64,000 nt of DNA from NCBI GenBank assembly GCA_047605265.1, contig JASGFY010000002.1, positions 1 through 64,000 on the forward strand, given 5' to 3'. This stretch comes from Solimonas sp047605265 (GTDB taxonomy: Bacteria > Pseudomonadota > Gammaproteobacteria > Nevskiales > Nevskiaceae). Below the pieces are notes generated by a model. That model saw only the letters and a program-made list of their open reading frames with translations. It was not told the origin of the DNA and ran no database searches. The position numbers were made by a program, and so were the translations under genes. Shown in pieces: positions 44,622 to 55,889 of this stretch (the stretch's first letter is position 1; the number at the start of each line of letters is the position of its first letter).

Positions 44622-45860
44622 ATGCGTTGGGGGACCGCCCTGTTCATCGCCTTGTTTTCGTCGCTGGCTCAGGCGACGGAGCTTCGCGATCTGCGCGTCT
44701 GGGAAAGCCCGGCTTCCACGCGCGTCGTCTTCGATCTGAGCGGCGCGGCAAAAGCCTCCGTCTTCACGCTGAGCAACCCGGACCGCGTCGTCGTCGATCT
44801 CGACGGACTCGACGCCGCCAGCCTCAAGCGGGCGTCCGCCGCCGCGCCCAAGGGACTGGTGCAGCAGATTCGCAGCGGGCCGCGCAGCGGCGGCATCCGC
44901 GTCGTGTTCGATGTCGCGGCCAGCGTCAGCACCAAGAGCTTCGATCTTGCGCCGAACGACGAATACGGCCACCGTCTCGTAGTCGATCTCGCGCGCGACG
45001 CCGCCGCGCTCTCCGACGACGCCGAGGTCGCCGCCGCGCCGCCGCCCCCTCCTCCGCCCTCCGGCAACGGCACGCGCCTGCAGGACAAGCCGATCGTCAT
45101 TGCCGTTGACGCCGGCCATGGCGGCGAAGATCCCGGAGCCAGAGGCAGTTCCGGACTGCTGGAAAAGAACGTCTCCCTGTCGATCGCGCGCCGGCTGGCC
45201 CTGCTGATCAACACGCAGCCGAACATGCGCGCCGTGCTGACCCGCGACGGTGACTACTACGTCGGATTGCGCCAGCGCGTCGAAATCGCGCGCAAGCAGC
45301 AGGCCGACATGTTCGTGTCGATCCACTGCAACGCATTCACCAAGCGCGACATGCAGGGCACGGCGGTGTACGTGCTCAGTGATCGCGGCGTCAACAGCGA
45401 GCAGGCGCGCTGGCTGGCCAACAAGGAAAATGCGGCCGATCTGGTCGGCGGTGTCGAACTGCACGGCAAGGACGACGACCTGGCCGCCGTGCTGATCGAT
45501 CTGTCCCAGAGCGCGACGATGGAAGCGAGCTTCGACGTCGGCTCGCGCATCCTGCGCTCGCTGGGGCAGATCAATTCTCTGCAGAAGCAGGACGTGCAGC
45601 AGGCGGCCTTCGTCGTCCTGAAAGCGCCGGACATTCCGTCGGTGCTCGTGGAGACCGCGTTCATCACCAACCCGCGCGAAGAAAGGCTGCTGGGCGACGA
45701 CGCCTACCAGAGCAAGCTGGCGGCGGGCATTCTTTCCGGGATCAAGGGCTATTTCCAGACGTATCGGCCCAAGCAGCAAATGGTGGAAGCCGCTCCGCCC
45801 AGACTCACCGCCGTGAGCAACCGCAAAGCGGCCGTTGCCGCTCGTGCCGTCGGAGAGTGA
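44622..45860 (+). CDS. amiC: N-acetylmuramoyl-L-alanine amidase with AMIN domain
   Basis: This 412-residue protein has a signal peptide (WGTALFIALFSSLAQA), an AMIN septal-targeting domain (about residues 20-125), a proline-rich linker (PPPPPPPSGNG, about 145) and an Amidase_3 domain. The latter has zinc ligands in AVDAGHGGEDPGARG and VSIHCNAFTK and the catalytic VETAFITNPRE. It cleaves the peptide from peptidoglycan during cell separation. No LysM domain follows. amiB is equally possible as a name. Confidence 0.92.
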   Translation: MRWGTALFIALFSSLAQATELRDLRVWESPASTRVVFDLSGAAKASVFTLSNPDRVVVDLDGLDAASLKRASAAAPKGLVQQIRSGPRSGGIRVVFDVAASVSTKSFDLAPNDEYGHRLVVDLARDAAALSDDAEVAAAPPPPPPPSGNGTRLQDKPIVIAVDAGHGGEDPGARGSSGLLEKNVSLSIARRLALLINTQPNMRAVLTRDGDYYVGLRQRVEIARKQQADMFVSIHCNAFTKRDMQGTAVYVLSDRGVNSEQARWLANKENAADLVGGVELHGKDDDLAAVLIDLSQSATMEASFDVGSRILRSLGQINSLQKQDVQQAAFVVLKAPDIPSVLVETAFITNPREERLLGDDAYQSKLAAGILSGIKGYFQTYRPKQQMVEAAPPRLTAVSNRKAAVAARAVGE

Positions 45861-45881
45861 AGGCGGAGCACTCGCTCCCGC

Positions 45882-46399
45882 TCATTGCGTCGATTGGCCG
45901 GCCGGCTGTTTGTGTAGACGGAGGCGGCGAACGACGGGAAGCTCGTCGCTGCTTTGCTGGTAGGCGAGATCGAAATCGTTCAGCGCCTGCAGGCAGATGT
46001 CCGGGTCCTGATCGGTGCGCAGCACGAAGCTGTCGATGCCGACGCGGCGCATGCTTTGCAACTGATCGCGTACGACCGCCTGGCCGGTTGCGCGAATCTC
46101 GCCGGTGTAGCGGAAGCGCTCGCGCAGGACGCGGGCCTGACTGTAGGCGCGGCCGTCGCCGAAGCTGGGGAAATCGAGCTCGATCAGGGGGCGGTCGGCG
46201 ATCTGCGGCCAGACGTCGTCGATCGACACCGTGTTGGGCAGCCGAACGCCCACGGGCCGCTGGCCGTCCGCGAGCGCGGCGCGTTCCTGGAGCCAGCGTT
46301 CGAGCGGGACGACGATCCCGGTGTCGCCGCTGATGGCAATGCCGGCCTCCGTTTCGACATAGCCGTTCGGCTCGACACGCCCGTTGCGGATCAATGTGC

Positions 46400-46403
<4 letters not shown>
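45882..46403 (-). CDS. DUF934 protein, sulfite-reductase partner
   Basis: This 173-residue protein begins MSTLIRNGRVEPNGYVETEA. It shows LPNTVSIDDVWPQIADRPLI, ELDFPSFGDGRAYSQARVL and RDQLQSMRRVGIDSFVL, the DUF934 pattern. This family is consistently next to a hemoprotein-type sulfite reductase lacking CysJ, as here. Its exact role is unsettled; a link to electron delivery or assembly is an inference. The ATG overlaps the cysI stop (ATGA at 46400-46403). Confidence 0.92.
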
Positions 46404-48070
<1,667 letters not shown>

Positions 48071-48183
48071 GGCGTGCTCGAAAGACGGCTCGGGCCCGCC
48101 GATGGCGGGGGGTGCACATTATCTGGACTTTCCCTCAGGCGATGAAGCCCCATGCGCATTTGTTCTTGCGTCATGCCGGGGAC

Positions 48184-49167
48184 TCATCGGGCCTCGGGCA
48201 GGGTTTTGATCAGTGCCAGGGCGCGCTTCTGCCGCTCTTCGGACTCCGCGATCGTGCCGATTTCGTCGACGATGTCGCGGGTCAGATGCGGCGCGAAAAG
48301 CTGCAGGAACTCGTACATATAGCCGCGCAGGAACAGGCCGCGGCGGAAGCCGATGTGCGTCACGCTGTCCTCGAACAGATGATTGGCCGTCAGATTGACG
48401 AGATCCTGGTCGGTGGCCGGGTCGTAGGCCATGTCGGCGATGATGCCGACGCCGAGGCCGAGACGGACATAGGTCTTGATGACGTCGGCATCGACCGCGG
48501 TCAGCACCACGTCCGGACGCAGGCCGCGCGCGGCGAACGCCTGGTCGAGCTTCGAGCGGCCGGTGAAGCCGAAGGTGTAGGTGATGATCGGATGCGCGGC
48601 GATGTCTTGCAGCGTCAGCTTCGACTTGCCGGCCAGCGGATGATCGGGTCGCACCAGCACTGAACGGTTCCAGTGGTAGCACGGCAGCATCACCAGCGTC
48701 TCGAAGTGGTGCATGGCCTCGGTGGCGATCGCGAAGTCGGCCTGGCCCTCGGCGGCCATCTTGGCGATCTGCGGCGGTGAGCCCTGGTGCAAATGCAGGC
48801 TGACGCGCGGATAGCGCTGGCGGAAGGGATGGATCACCGGCGGCAGCGCATAACGGGCCTGCGTGTGCGTCGTCGCGATCGACAGATCGCCGCGGTCGGC
48901 ATCATGGAAATCCTCGGCGACGCGCTTGATGTTCTCGACTTCGCCGAGCAGGCGCTGCGTGCAGTCGAGAATGCGCTGGCCGGCCGGCGTGATCTCCGAC
49001 AGGTGCTTGCCGTTGCGCACGAAGATGTCGACTCCCAGTTCGTCTTCGAGCATGCGGATCTGCTTGCTGACGCCGGGCTGCGAGGTGAACAGGGCCTCGG
49101 ACGCGGCCGTGACGTTCAGCCCGCGCTGCGCGACTTCGTGAATGTAATGCAGTTGGCGTAGCTTCAT
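48184..49167 (-). CDS. cysB: LysR-type regulator CysB
   Basis: This 327-residue protein starts MKLRQLHYIHEVAQRGLNVT and continues ASEALFTSQPGVSKQIRMLE, the CysB/Cbl helix-turn-helix. The sulfur-ligand lobe shows ATTHTQARYALPPVI and KLTLQDIAAHPIITYTFGFT. In other bacteria it activates the cys regulon with N-acetylserine as inducer. AAGAGG lies upstream of the ATG. It is divergent from a TSUP permease and reads toward cysI-DUF934, whose control it probably exerts. Confidence 0.96.
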   Translation of the reverse strand: MKLRQLHYIHEVAQRGLNVTAASEALFTSQPGVSKQIRMLEDELGVDIFVRNGKHLSEITPAGQRILDCTQRLLGEVENIKRVAEDFHDADRGDLSIATTHTQARYALPPVIHPFRQRYPRVSLHLHQGSPPQIAKMAAEGQADFAIATEAMHHFETLVMLPCYHWNRSVLVRPDHPLAGKSKLTLQDIAAHPIITYTFGFTGRSKLDQAFAARGLRPDVVLTAVDADVIKTYVRLGLGVGIIADMAYDPATDQDLVNLTANHLFEDSVTHIGFRRGLFLRGYMYEFLQLFAPHLTRDIVDEIGTIAESEERQKRALALIKTLPEAR

Positions 49168-49257
49168 GGGCGCCTCTTATTCGTAATCCGTATAAAAGTA
49201 TAGTGCGCTATTCCGTTTCATCCGATATCTTTCGCGCTCTTATACCTAAATAATCAA
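49168..49257. promoter_or_regulatory. Divergent cysB/TSUP control region
   Basis: This AT-rich 90-bp gap separates cysB from the TSUP gene. On the minus strand TATACT precedes cysB; on the plus strand TATACC lies near 49240. Both have poor -35 elements, as expected for activator-dependent promoters. CysB auto-control and activation of the permease are the likely functions. Confidence 0.5.
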
Positions 49258-50055
49258 ATGCAAGAACTCGGTTTCATATTGGCGGGACTGGTCGTCGGAG
49301 CCGCCGTGGGCTCGACGGGGGTCGGCGGCGGCTCCCTGATGACGCCGATCCTCGTCCTGTTCTGCGGCATCAAGCCTGCGATCGCTGTCGGCACCGATCT
49401 GCTGTACGCCAGCATCAGCAAGGCGTTCGGCGTCTCCCTGCACGCGCGCAACGGCTCCGTCGACTGGCGGCTCGTCGCGTGGCTGTCGGCCGGCAGCGTG
49501 CCAGCCACGCTGCTCACGCTGTGGGTGCTGTGTCAACAGGCGCCGGGGCCGGGACTCGACCATTTGATCAAGCTGGTGTTGGCGGCGGCGATCGTCGTCA
49601 CCGCGACCTTCACGCTGCTGCAGGAGCCGATCCAGCGATGGATGAAACGCCGCGGCGTCGCGTTCGACGCCGCCACGCTGGCGCGCGTCCAGCGGCCGCT
49701 GACGGTGATGTCCGGCGCGCTGATCGGCGTGCTGGTGACGATTTCATCGGTCGGCGCCGGCGTGATCGGCATGATGCTGCTGTTGCTGCTGTATCCGAAA
49801 TCGCGACCGATCGCCCTGGTCGGCTCCGATCTCGCGCACGCGGTGCTGATCACCGGCATCGCCGGGCTTGGCCACGCCGGCATCGGTTCGGTCGACTACC
49901 GGATGCTCGCGCTGCTGCTGGTCGGCGCGCTGCCGGGCATCTGGCTCGGGACGCGGATCGGATTCCGCCTGCCGCCGAAGCCGCTGAAGCACTGTGTGGC
50001 CGGTTTTCTCGTCTTCATCGGCGCGACGATGGCGATCAACGCCTGGCTGCGGTAA
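49258..50055 (+). CDS. TSUP-family (TauE/SafE) permease
   Basis: This 265-residue membrane protein has about eight helices and the family's N-terminal LAGLVVGAAVGSTGVGGGSL, ending FIGATMAINAWL. TauE/SafE proteins move sulfite, sulfonates or related sulfur anions. Its position between cysB and cysG, and the absence of a cysTWA transporter in the window, suggest sulfate uptake or sulfite export in assimilation. Direction of transport cannot be read from sequence. Confidence 0.85.
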   Translation: MQELGFILAGLVVGAAVGSTGVGGGSLMTPILVLFCGIKPAIAVGTDLLYASISKAFGVSLHARNGSVDWRLVAWLSAGSVPATLLTLWVLCQQAPGPGLDHLIKLVLAAAIVVTATFTLLQEPIQRWMKRRGVAFDAATLARVQRPLTVMSGALIGVLVTISSVGAGVIGMMLLLLLYPKSRPIALVGSDLAHAVLITGIAGLGHAGIGSVDYRMLALLLVGALPGIWLGTRIGFRLPPKPLKHCVAGFLVFIGATMAINAWLR

Positions 50056-50090
50056 CGCGGGCGATGAAGGCTGCACGCTATGCTGTCGGC

Positions 50091-51500
50091 ATGAGCGACG
50101 AGCGAGCGGCTTATTTTCCGATCTTCCTTCGCCTGCAGGGGCAGCCGGTACTGCTGGTCGGCGGTGGTGTCGTCGCGGCGCGCAAGCTCGAACTGTTGCG
50201 GCGGGCGTACGCGCGGGTGCGCATCGTCGCGACGGCTCTCCACGCGGAGGTACAGGCGGTCGTCGCGGCGGGCGAGGCCGAACACGTGGCGCTTCGCTTC
50301 GATCCGTCGCTGCTGGCCGGTGATCGCCTGGTGATCGCCGCGACCGACGACCGCGAGCTCAACGCAGCCGTCGCCGCGGCCGCCGAGCGGGCCAATGTGC
50401 CGGTCAATGTCGTGGACGACGCCGGCCTGAGCCGTTTCATCATGCCGGCCATCGTCGACCGCCACCCGCTGCAGATCGCGATCTCCAGCGGCGGCGCCGC
50501 GCCCGTGCTGGTGCGCCGCCTGCGCGAACGCATCGAAAGCTGGCTGCCGCAGGCGCATGGCCGGCTGGCCGCGTTCATGCAGACACGACGGGCGAAAGTG
50601 AAGGCGCACGATCCGCGGCAGGGGTTTGCCCGTCGCGTCTGGGAGCAGTTCGTCGACGGTGCCGGCGCCGAAGCCGCGATGCGCGGTGACGAGGCCGAGG
50701 CGGATCGCGTGCTCGGCGCCGTGCTTTCCGGCGCGGCGATGTGCGGCGAGGTGTACCTCGTCGGCGCCGGCCCCGGCGACCCGGACCTGCTGACGTTCCG
50801 CGCGCTGCGCCTGATGCAGCAGTGCGATGTCGTGCTCTACGACCGCCTGGTGTCGCCCGGCGTGATGGAACTCGTGCGCCGCGACGCCGAGCGCATCTTC
50901 GTCGGCAAGGCGCGCAACCAGCACGCCGTGCCGCAGGACGAGATCAATGTCGAACTCGTGCGCCAGGCGCAGCGTGGCCGCCGCGTACTGCGCCTCAAGG
51001 GCGGCGATCCCTTTATCTTCGGGCGCGGCGGCGAGGAGATCGAGACGCTGATGGCGCACGGCATCGCCTTCCAAGTCGTGCCCGGCGTCACCGCGGCCAG
51101 CGGCTGCGCAGCCTACGCCGGCATTCCGCTGACGCATCGCGATCACGCGCAATCCTGCGTTTTCGTCACCGGCCACGCGCGCAAGGATGGCCAGCTCGAA
51201 CTGCACTGGGACCAGCTCGCGCGGCGCGGCCAGACGGTGGTGTTCTATATGGGCCTGCAGACGCTGCCGCAGATCTGTGCGGCGCTGCGCGAACACGGCC
51301 TGCCGGACGACTGGCCGGCGGCGATCGTCAGCGACGGCACATCGCCGACGCAGCACGTCGTCACCGGCACGCTCGAAAACCTGCCGGCGCGCGTCGCCGC
51401 CGCCGAGCCAAAGGGGCCGACGTTGCTGATCGTCGGCGAGGTCGTGAAGCTGCGCGAGAAGCTGGACTGGTTCGGCGACGCGTCCCGGCTGCGCAGTTGA
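50091..51500 (+). CDS. cysG: Siroheme synthase
   Basis: This 469-residue multifunctional enzyme has an N-terminal NAD-binding dehydrogenase/ferrochelatase (PIFLRLQGQPVLLVGGGVVA, about residues 10-29), a dimerisation segment and a C-terminal uroporphyrinogen-III methyltransferase (VYLVGAGPGDPDLLTFRALR near 220; RLKGGDPFIFGRGGEEIETL near 303). It supplies siroheme to CysI. The start is the ATG at 50091; an ATG at 50064 would add nine residues. It follows the TSUP gene by 35 bases. Confidence 0.95.
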   Translation: MSDERAAYFPIFLRLQGQPVLLVGGGVVAARKLELLRRAYARVRIVATALHAEVQAVVAAGEAEHVALRFDPSLLAGDRLVIAATDDRELNAAVAAAAERANVPVNVVDDAGLSRFIMPAIVDRHPLQIAISSGGAAPVLVRRLRERIESWLPQAHGRLAAFMQTRRAKVKAHDPRQGFARRVWEQFVDGAGAEAAMRGDEAEADRVLGAVLSGAAMCGEVYLVGAGPGDPDLLTFRALRLMQQCDVVLYDRLVSPGVMELVRRDAERIFVGKARNQHAVPQDEINVELVRQAQRGRRVLRLKGGDPFIFGRGGEEIETLMAHGIAFQVVPGVTAASGCAAYAGIPLTHRDHAQSCVFVTGHARKDGQLELHWDQLARRGQTVVFYMGLQTLPQICAALREHGLPDDWPAAIVSDGTSPTQHVVTGTLENLPARVAAAEPKGPTLLIVGEVVKLREKLDWFGDASRLRS

Positions 51501-51610
51501 TGGAAGCAGTCTGGTGAGATCAGCTTTTCGCGTGCCTTCCGTACGCTGACCGCAAGTGCCGGCAGATCGTTCGCAGCAGCCCAAGCTAGGAGTTTGGCTA
51601 CGGCATCTGA

Positions 51611-53491
51611 CTAGGTTCCGCCGCGTCCGCGCTTGGCTTCGTCCAGATCGCGCGACCTCAGCCGTTTCTGGATCGCGCGCAGGATGCCCGTGGTGTCGAG
51701 CCCGACCTGCGTCAGCAGTTCCTCGCGCGTGCCGTGTTCGACGAAGTGATCCGGCAGGCCGAGATTCAGCACCGGCACGGCATGGTGCTGCGCGAGCAGG
51801 ACTTCGTTGACGGCCGAGCCGGCGCCGCCGAGGCGCGCGTTGTCCTCCAGCGTGACCAGCAGATCGTTCTCGTTGGCGAGTTCGAGCACCAGCTCGGCGT
51901 CGATCGGCTTGACGAAGCGCATGTCGGCGACGACCGCGTCGAGGATTTCCGCCGCCTCGAGCGCCGCGTGCACCAGCGTGCCGAACGCGAGGATCGCGAC
52001 GCGCGGACGGCGGCGGCCGTGCGCCTCGCGGACGATGCGGCCCTTGCCGATCGGCAGCGGCCGGGCATCGGCTTCGGCGGGCAGGCCGATGCCGTTGCCG
52101 CGCGGATAGCGCACCGCGCTCGGCTGCTTCAGCGCGAGGCCGGTCGCCAGCATGCGCCGCGTTTCGTTCTCGTCGGACGGCGCCATCACCACCAGGTTCG
52201 GGACGCAGCGCAGGTAGGAGAGATCGAAGCTGCCGTGATGCGTCGCGCCGTCGGCGCCGACGAGGCCACCGCGGTCGATGGCGAACACGACCGGCAGGTT
52301 CTGGATCGCCACGTCGTGGATCAGCTGGTCGTAGCCGCGCTGCAGGAACGTCGAGTAGATCGCGCAGACCGGCTTCAGGCCTTCGCAGGCGAGGCCGGCG
52401 GCCAGCGTCACCGCGTGCTGCTCGGCGATGCCGACGTCGAAGTAGCGGTCCGGAAAGCGGCGGGCGAACTCGACGAGCCCGGAGCCCTCGCGCATCGCCG
52501 GCGTGATGCCGACGACCAGCGGATCGCGCTCGGCGGCGCGGCACAGCCAGTCGCCGAACACCTGCGTGTAGGTCGGTGCGCTTTCGCCCTTCTTCGCCGG
52601 GAAGGCGCCGGTCACCGGATCGAACTGGGTGATGCCGTGATACTTGATCGGATCGGCCTCGGCCGGCTCGAAGCCTTTGCCCTTGACGGTGACGATGTGC
52701 AGCAGATGCGGACCGCGCGCGTCCTTGAGGCGGTCCAGCGTCGCCATCAGCGCCGGCAGGTCATGGCCGTCGACCGGGCCGCAATAGGTGAAGCCGAAGG
52801 TCTCGAACATCGCGCCAGGATGATCGAGGTGCGCTTCGTTATGCTCGGCGCGCGGCGCGCGCGCGGCGTGCGGGGCGGCAAGACCGAGCTTCTGCATCAG
52901 CCGCGCCGAGTGGTCGCGCAGGGCGCCGACGTTCTCGGAGATCGACATGTCGTTGTCGTTGTAGATCACCAGCAAGTCGAGGCCGAGATGGCCGGCATGG
53001 TTCAGCGCCTCGAAGGCCATGCCGGCGGTCATGCCGCCGTCGCCGATCACGGCGACGACGCGGCGCTGCTCGCCCTTGAGGCGCGCGCCGGCGGCCATGC
53101 CGGCGGCGGCGGAGATCGAGGTCGACGAGTGGCCGACGCCGAAGCTGTCGTATTCGCTTTCGCCGCGCGCGCAGAACGGTGCCAGACCGCCGAGGCGGCG
53201 GATCGTCTCCAGCCGCGCGCGGCGGCCGGTCAGCATCTTGTGCGGATAGGCCTGGTGGCCGACGTCCCAGACGATGCGGTCGTGCGGCGTGTCCAGACAG
53301 GCGTGCAGCGCCAGCGACAGTTCGACGGTGCCGAGGTTGGCGGCGAAATGGCCGCCGATGCGGCCCAGCGTTTCGATCAGATACCGCCGCATCTCGACGG
53401 CCAGGGCTGGCAGATCGGCGCTCGGCAGCTGGCGCAGGTCGTCGGGGGTTTGGATGCGCCCGAGCAGGGCGTATCCGGGAATATCGGTCAT
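51611..53491 (-). CDS. dxs: 1-deoxy-D-xylulose-5-phosphate synthase
   Basis: This 626-residue thiamine-diphosphate enzyme has HQAYPHKMLTGR, VIGDGGMTAGMAFEALNHAG (cofactor site, near 150-170), YFDVGIAEQHAVTLAAGLAC and GATHHGSFDLSYLRCVPNLV. It makes DXP for isoprenoids and thiamine/pyridoxal. The ATG at 53491 (MTDIPGYAL) is preferred to the longer frame to 53584. It is the last gene of xseB-ispA-dxs, about 100 bases after ispA. Confidence 0.97.
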   Translation of the reverse strand: MTDIPGYALLGRIQTPDDLRQLPSADLPALAVEMRRYLIETLGRIGGHFAANLGTVELSLALHACLDTPHDRIVWDVGHQAYPHKMLTGRRARLETIRRLGGLAPFCARGESEYDSFGVGHSSTSISAAAGMAAGARLKGEQRRVVAVIGDGGMTAGMAFEALNHAGHLGLDLLVIYNDNDMSISENVGALRDHSARLMQKLGLAAPHAARAPRAEHNEAHLDHPGAMFETFGFTYCGPVDGHDLPALMATLDRLKDARGPHLLHIVTVKGKGFEPAEADPIKYHGITQFDPVTGAFPAKKGESAPTYTQVFGDWLCRAAERDPLVVGITPAMREGSGLVEFARRFPDRYFDVGIAEQHAVTLAAGLACEGLKPVCAIYSTFLQRGYDQLIHDVAIQNLPVVFAIDRGGLVGADGATHHGSFDLSYLRCVPNLVVMAPSDENETRRMLATGLALKQPSAVRYPRGNGIGLPAEADARPLPIGKGRIVREAHGRRRPRVAILAFGTLVHAALEAAEILDAVVADMRFVKPIDAELVLELANENDLLVTLEDNARLGGAGSAVNEVLLAQHHAVPVLNLGLPDHFVEHGTREELLTQVGLDTTGILRAIQKRLRSRDLDEAKRGRGGT

Positions 53492-53590
53492 GTAGGTCCA
53501 GTGCCTTGCGGCACCCTGTCGGATCGAGGCGGGATTATCGCCAAAGGCCCCGCCCTGGAATAGGGCGTGGCGCATGGCCGGCACTGTGTC

Positions 53591-54484
53591 TCAGTGGTCG
53601 CGACCCTCGATATGGCGCGCGAGCCACAGCAGGGGCTCCGCCGCGTCATTGAACGGCGCCAGTGCCTGGCGCGCCGTCGCGAACAGCTCGGCGGCGCGCG
53701 CCTTGGCGGCGGGCAGGCCCATGACCGACGGATAGGTGGACTTCAGGTGCGCCTCGTCCTTGCCGGCGGTCTTGCCGAGCAGGGCCGAGCTGGACTCGAT
53801 GTCGAGCACATCGTCCTGGATCTGGAAGGCGAGGCCGATGGCCTTGCCGTAGCGGTCCAGCGCCTCGCGCCGCGCGTCCGGCAGCGCCGGCGCGGCGGCG
53901 GCGGCGAGCAGCAGGCAGGCGCGGATCATCGCGCCGGTTTTGTGCACGTGCAGGGCCTCGAGCTCGGCAAGCGTCAGGTCACGGCCTTCGGACGCGAGGT
54001 CGACGGCCTGGCCGCCGACCATGCCGCGCGAGCCGGCGGCGTCGGCCAGCAGCTCGACCATGCGCAGGCGCTGTTCGGCCGACAGGCCGGCATCGCGGTC
54101 GCCGGCCAGCACGTGGAACGCCAGCGCCTGCAGGCCGTCGCCGACCAGGATGGCGGTGGCCTCGTCATAGGCCTTGTGCACGGTCGTCCGGCCGCGGCGC
54201 AGGTCGTCGTCGTCCATCGCCGGCAGATCGTCGTGCACCAGCGAATAGACGTGAATCAGCTCGACCGCGCAGGCTGGCGCGTCGAGCGCGCGCGGCGGCA
54301 GGCCCAGCACTTCGCCGGCCGCGTAGACCAGCAGCGGGCGCAGGCGCTTGCCGCCGTCGCTGGCGTAGCGCATCGCCTCGTGCAGGCGCGCCGGGTAGCA
54401 GCCGGCCGGCGGCAGCCAGCGCTCGAAGGCATCCTGCAGGCGCTGCCGGTAGGCAGCGACACGGCCGGCGAACGGTTCGTTCAC
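53591..54484 (-). CDS. ispA: Farnesyl diphosphate synthase
   Basis: This 297-residue trans-prenyltransferase has DGGKRLRPLLVYAAGE, the first aspartate-rich motif LVHDDLPAMDDDDLRRG and the second AFQIQDDVLDIE, with the short-chain IspA layout. It builds FPP from DMAPP/GPP and IPP. The start is a GTG at 54484 overlapping the xseB stop (GTGA). Confidence 0.95.
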   Translation of the reverse strand: MNEPFAGRVAAYRQRLQDAFERWLPPAGCYPARLHEAMRYASDGGKRLRPLLVYAAGEVLGLPPRALDAPACAVELIHVYSLVHDDLPAMDDDDLRRGRTTVHKAYDEATAILVGDGLQALAFHVLAGDRDAGLSAEQRLRMVELLADAAGSRGMVGGQAVDLASEGRDLTLAELEALHVHKTGAMIRACLLLAAAAAPALPDARREALDRYGKAIGLAFQIQDDVLDIESSSALLGKTAGKDEAHLKSTYPSVMGLPAAKARAAELFATARQALAPFNDAAEPLLWLARHIEGRDH

Positions 54485-54756
54485 GACGGATCTTCATCCT
54501 CGCCGTCGCCGTCGCCGTCGGCGTCGGCGAGCAGCTCGCGGACCTTCAGCTCGGCGCTTTCGAGCGAGCCGCGGCACTGGCGGGCGAGGGCGACGCCGCG
54601 CTCGAACAGGCGCAGCGATTCGTCGAGGCGCAGGTCGCCGCGTTCGAGCGCCTGCACGATGCCTTCGAGCTCTTGCATCGCCTCCTCGAACTGGCCGACC
54701 GGGTCGGCGGCGGCGGGCGATGCGGCTTTGGAGGAGACCGGGGCTTTGCTGGACAT
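54481..54756 (-). CDS. xseB: Exodeoxyribonuclease VII small subunit
   Basis: This 91-residue protein has the XseB core QFEEAMQELEGIVQALERGD and SLRLFERGVALARQCRGSLE. It partners XseA in mismatch and single-strand DNA degradation. The ends are unusual: an Ala/Ser-rich N-terminus and an acidic tail (ADADGDGDGEDEDPS). The ATG at 54756 is the first start before the conserved core. Confidence 0.92.
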   Translation of the reverse strand: MSSKAPVSSKAASPAAADPVGQFEEAMQELEGIVQALERGDLRLDESLRLFERGVALARQCRGSLESAELKVRELLADADGDGDGEDEDPS

Positions 54757-54894
54757 GGCGGGCGGCCGACAGGGGCGCGTAGTGTAATCCGCGTCGCGGG
54801 CGCGGCGCGTGCATCCAAAACGCCGGCTCGCGGCATCTAACCCGACAAGCGCCGCCATCCGGACCGGCGCGCCAGTCTTTCGAAGAGGTTCACC

Positions 54895-55326
54895 ATGATG
54901 CTCAATCTGCTGTCCAGCGCCGCGGCCACGTTCCAGATCGACGGACTCGACGCCGTCGGCGGCGGCCATGATCTCGACGTCACTGGCCTCGTCGCGGTGA
55001 TCCTGGCCTTTGTGCTGCCGGCCGTCATCGTCATCGCCGTGCTGCTGTTCCGCCTGCGCCAGCAGCGGCTGCAGAACGAGATAATCGCCAAACTCGCCGC
55101 CAGCGGCCAGACCGTGCCGCCGGAACTGTTCGTCGCCGTGCGCTGCCAGCGCTCGGACCTCAACCGCGGCCTGACGATGATCGCCGTCGGTCTGGCGATG
55201 GCACTGGCGTTCTATCTGACCGGCCAGCAGCACGCCTGGCCGTGGGCGCTGATCCCGCTGTTCATCGGTGTCGCCCGCCTGCTGTCGTGGGCGGTCGAAG
55301 GCCGCAACACGTCGCCGAAGCCCTGA
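54895..55326 (+). CDS. Two-helix membrane protein of the ECF cassette (DUF6249-like)
   Basis: This 143-residue protein has membrane helices at about residues 30-50 (LVAVILAFVLPAVIVIAVLL) and 95-112, with a basic linker (RLRQQRLQNEIIAKLAASG) and VPPELFVAVRCQRSDLNRGL. The pattern fits small DUF6249-type proteins that accompany ECF sigma factors. The SD GAAGAGG lies six bases before the ATG. It abuts the ECF gene, so a membrane-signal role is plausible but unproven. Confidence 0.72.
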   Translation: MMLNLLSSAAATFQIDGLDAVGGGHDLDVTGLVAVILAFVLPAVIVIAVLLFRLRQQRLQNEIIAKLAASGQTVPPELFVAVRCQRSDLNRGLTMIAVGLAMALAFYLTGQQHAWPWALIPLFIGVARLLSWAVEGRNTSPKP

Positions 55327-55334
55327 GCGCCGCC

Positions 55335-55889
55335 TTGCGAGACGCCGGCGAACTGGCCGACGTGGCGCTGATCGCGCGCGTGCTGGCCGGCGACGACCGG
55401 CTCGCGTACGGTCTGCTGGTGCGTCGTCACCAGTCGGCCGTGCGTATCCTGCTGCGCCGCCTGACGGCGGGCGACGCGGCGCTGGCCGACGATCTGGCGC
55501 AGGAAGCCTTTCTGCAGGCGTACCGCAAGCTCGCGCAGTTCCGCGCCGACGCGAAGTTCTCGACCTGGCTGCAGCGCATCGCCACCAACGCGTTCCTGCA
55601 GCACCTGCGCACACGGCACGACGAGCTGTCGCTCGACGACGTGCCGGCCGACGCCGAAGCCGTCAGCGACGATGCCGCGCCGCAGGCCGATCTGCAGCTT
55701 GACATGGCGCGCGCGTTCGCCGTGCTATCGCCGGCGGAAAGAGCGGCGATCGTGCAGTGCTACCATCTCGACATGAGTCACGAAGAAGCCGCCGTCGCGC
55801 TCGGCTGCCCGCTGGGCACGCTGAAATCGCATGTGACGCGCGCCAAGCAGAAGCTCAAGGCCCGCCTGCAAGCCTGGGAGGCGACATGA
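55335..55889 (+). CDS. ECF-family RNA polymerase sigma factor
   Basis: This 184-residue protein has a sigma-70 region 2 (LVRRHQSAVRILLRRL, then DDLAQEAFLQAYRKLAQFRA) and a region 4 helix-turn-helix (LSPAERAAIVQCYHLDMSHE and AAVALGCPLGTLKSHVTRAK). The start is tentative: a TTG at 55335 gives a family-like start (MRDAGELADVALIARVL). An ATG at 55242 lies inside the preceding gene. The stop overlaps the next gene (ATGA). Confidence 0.88.
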   Translation: MRDAGELADVALIARVLAGDDRLAYGLLVRRHQSAVRILLRRLTAGDAALADDLAQEAFLQAYRKLAQFRADAKFSTWLQRIATNAFLQHLRTRHDELSLDDVPADAEAVSDDAAPQADLQLDMARAFAVLSPAERAAIVQCYHLDMSHEEAAVALGCPLGTLKSHVTRAKQKLKARLQAWEAT

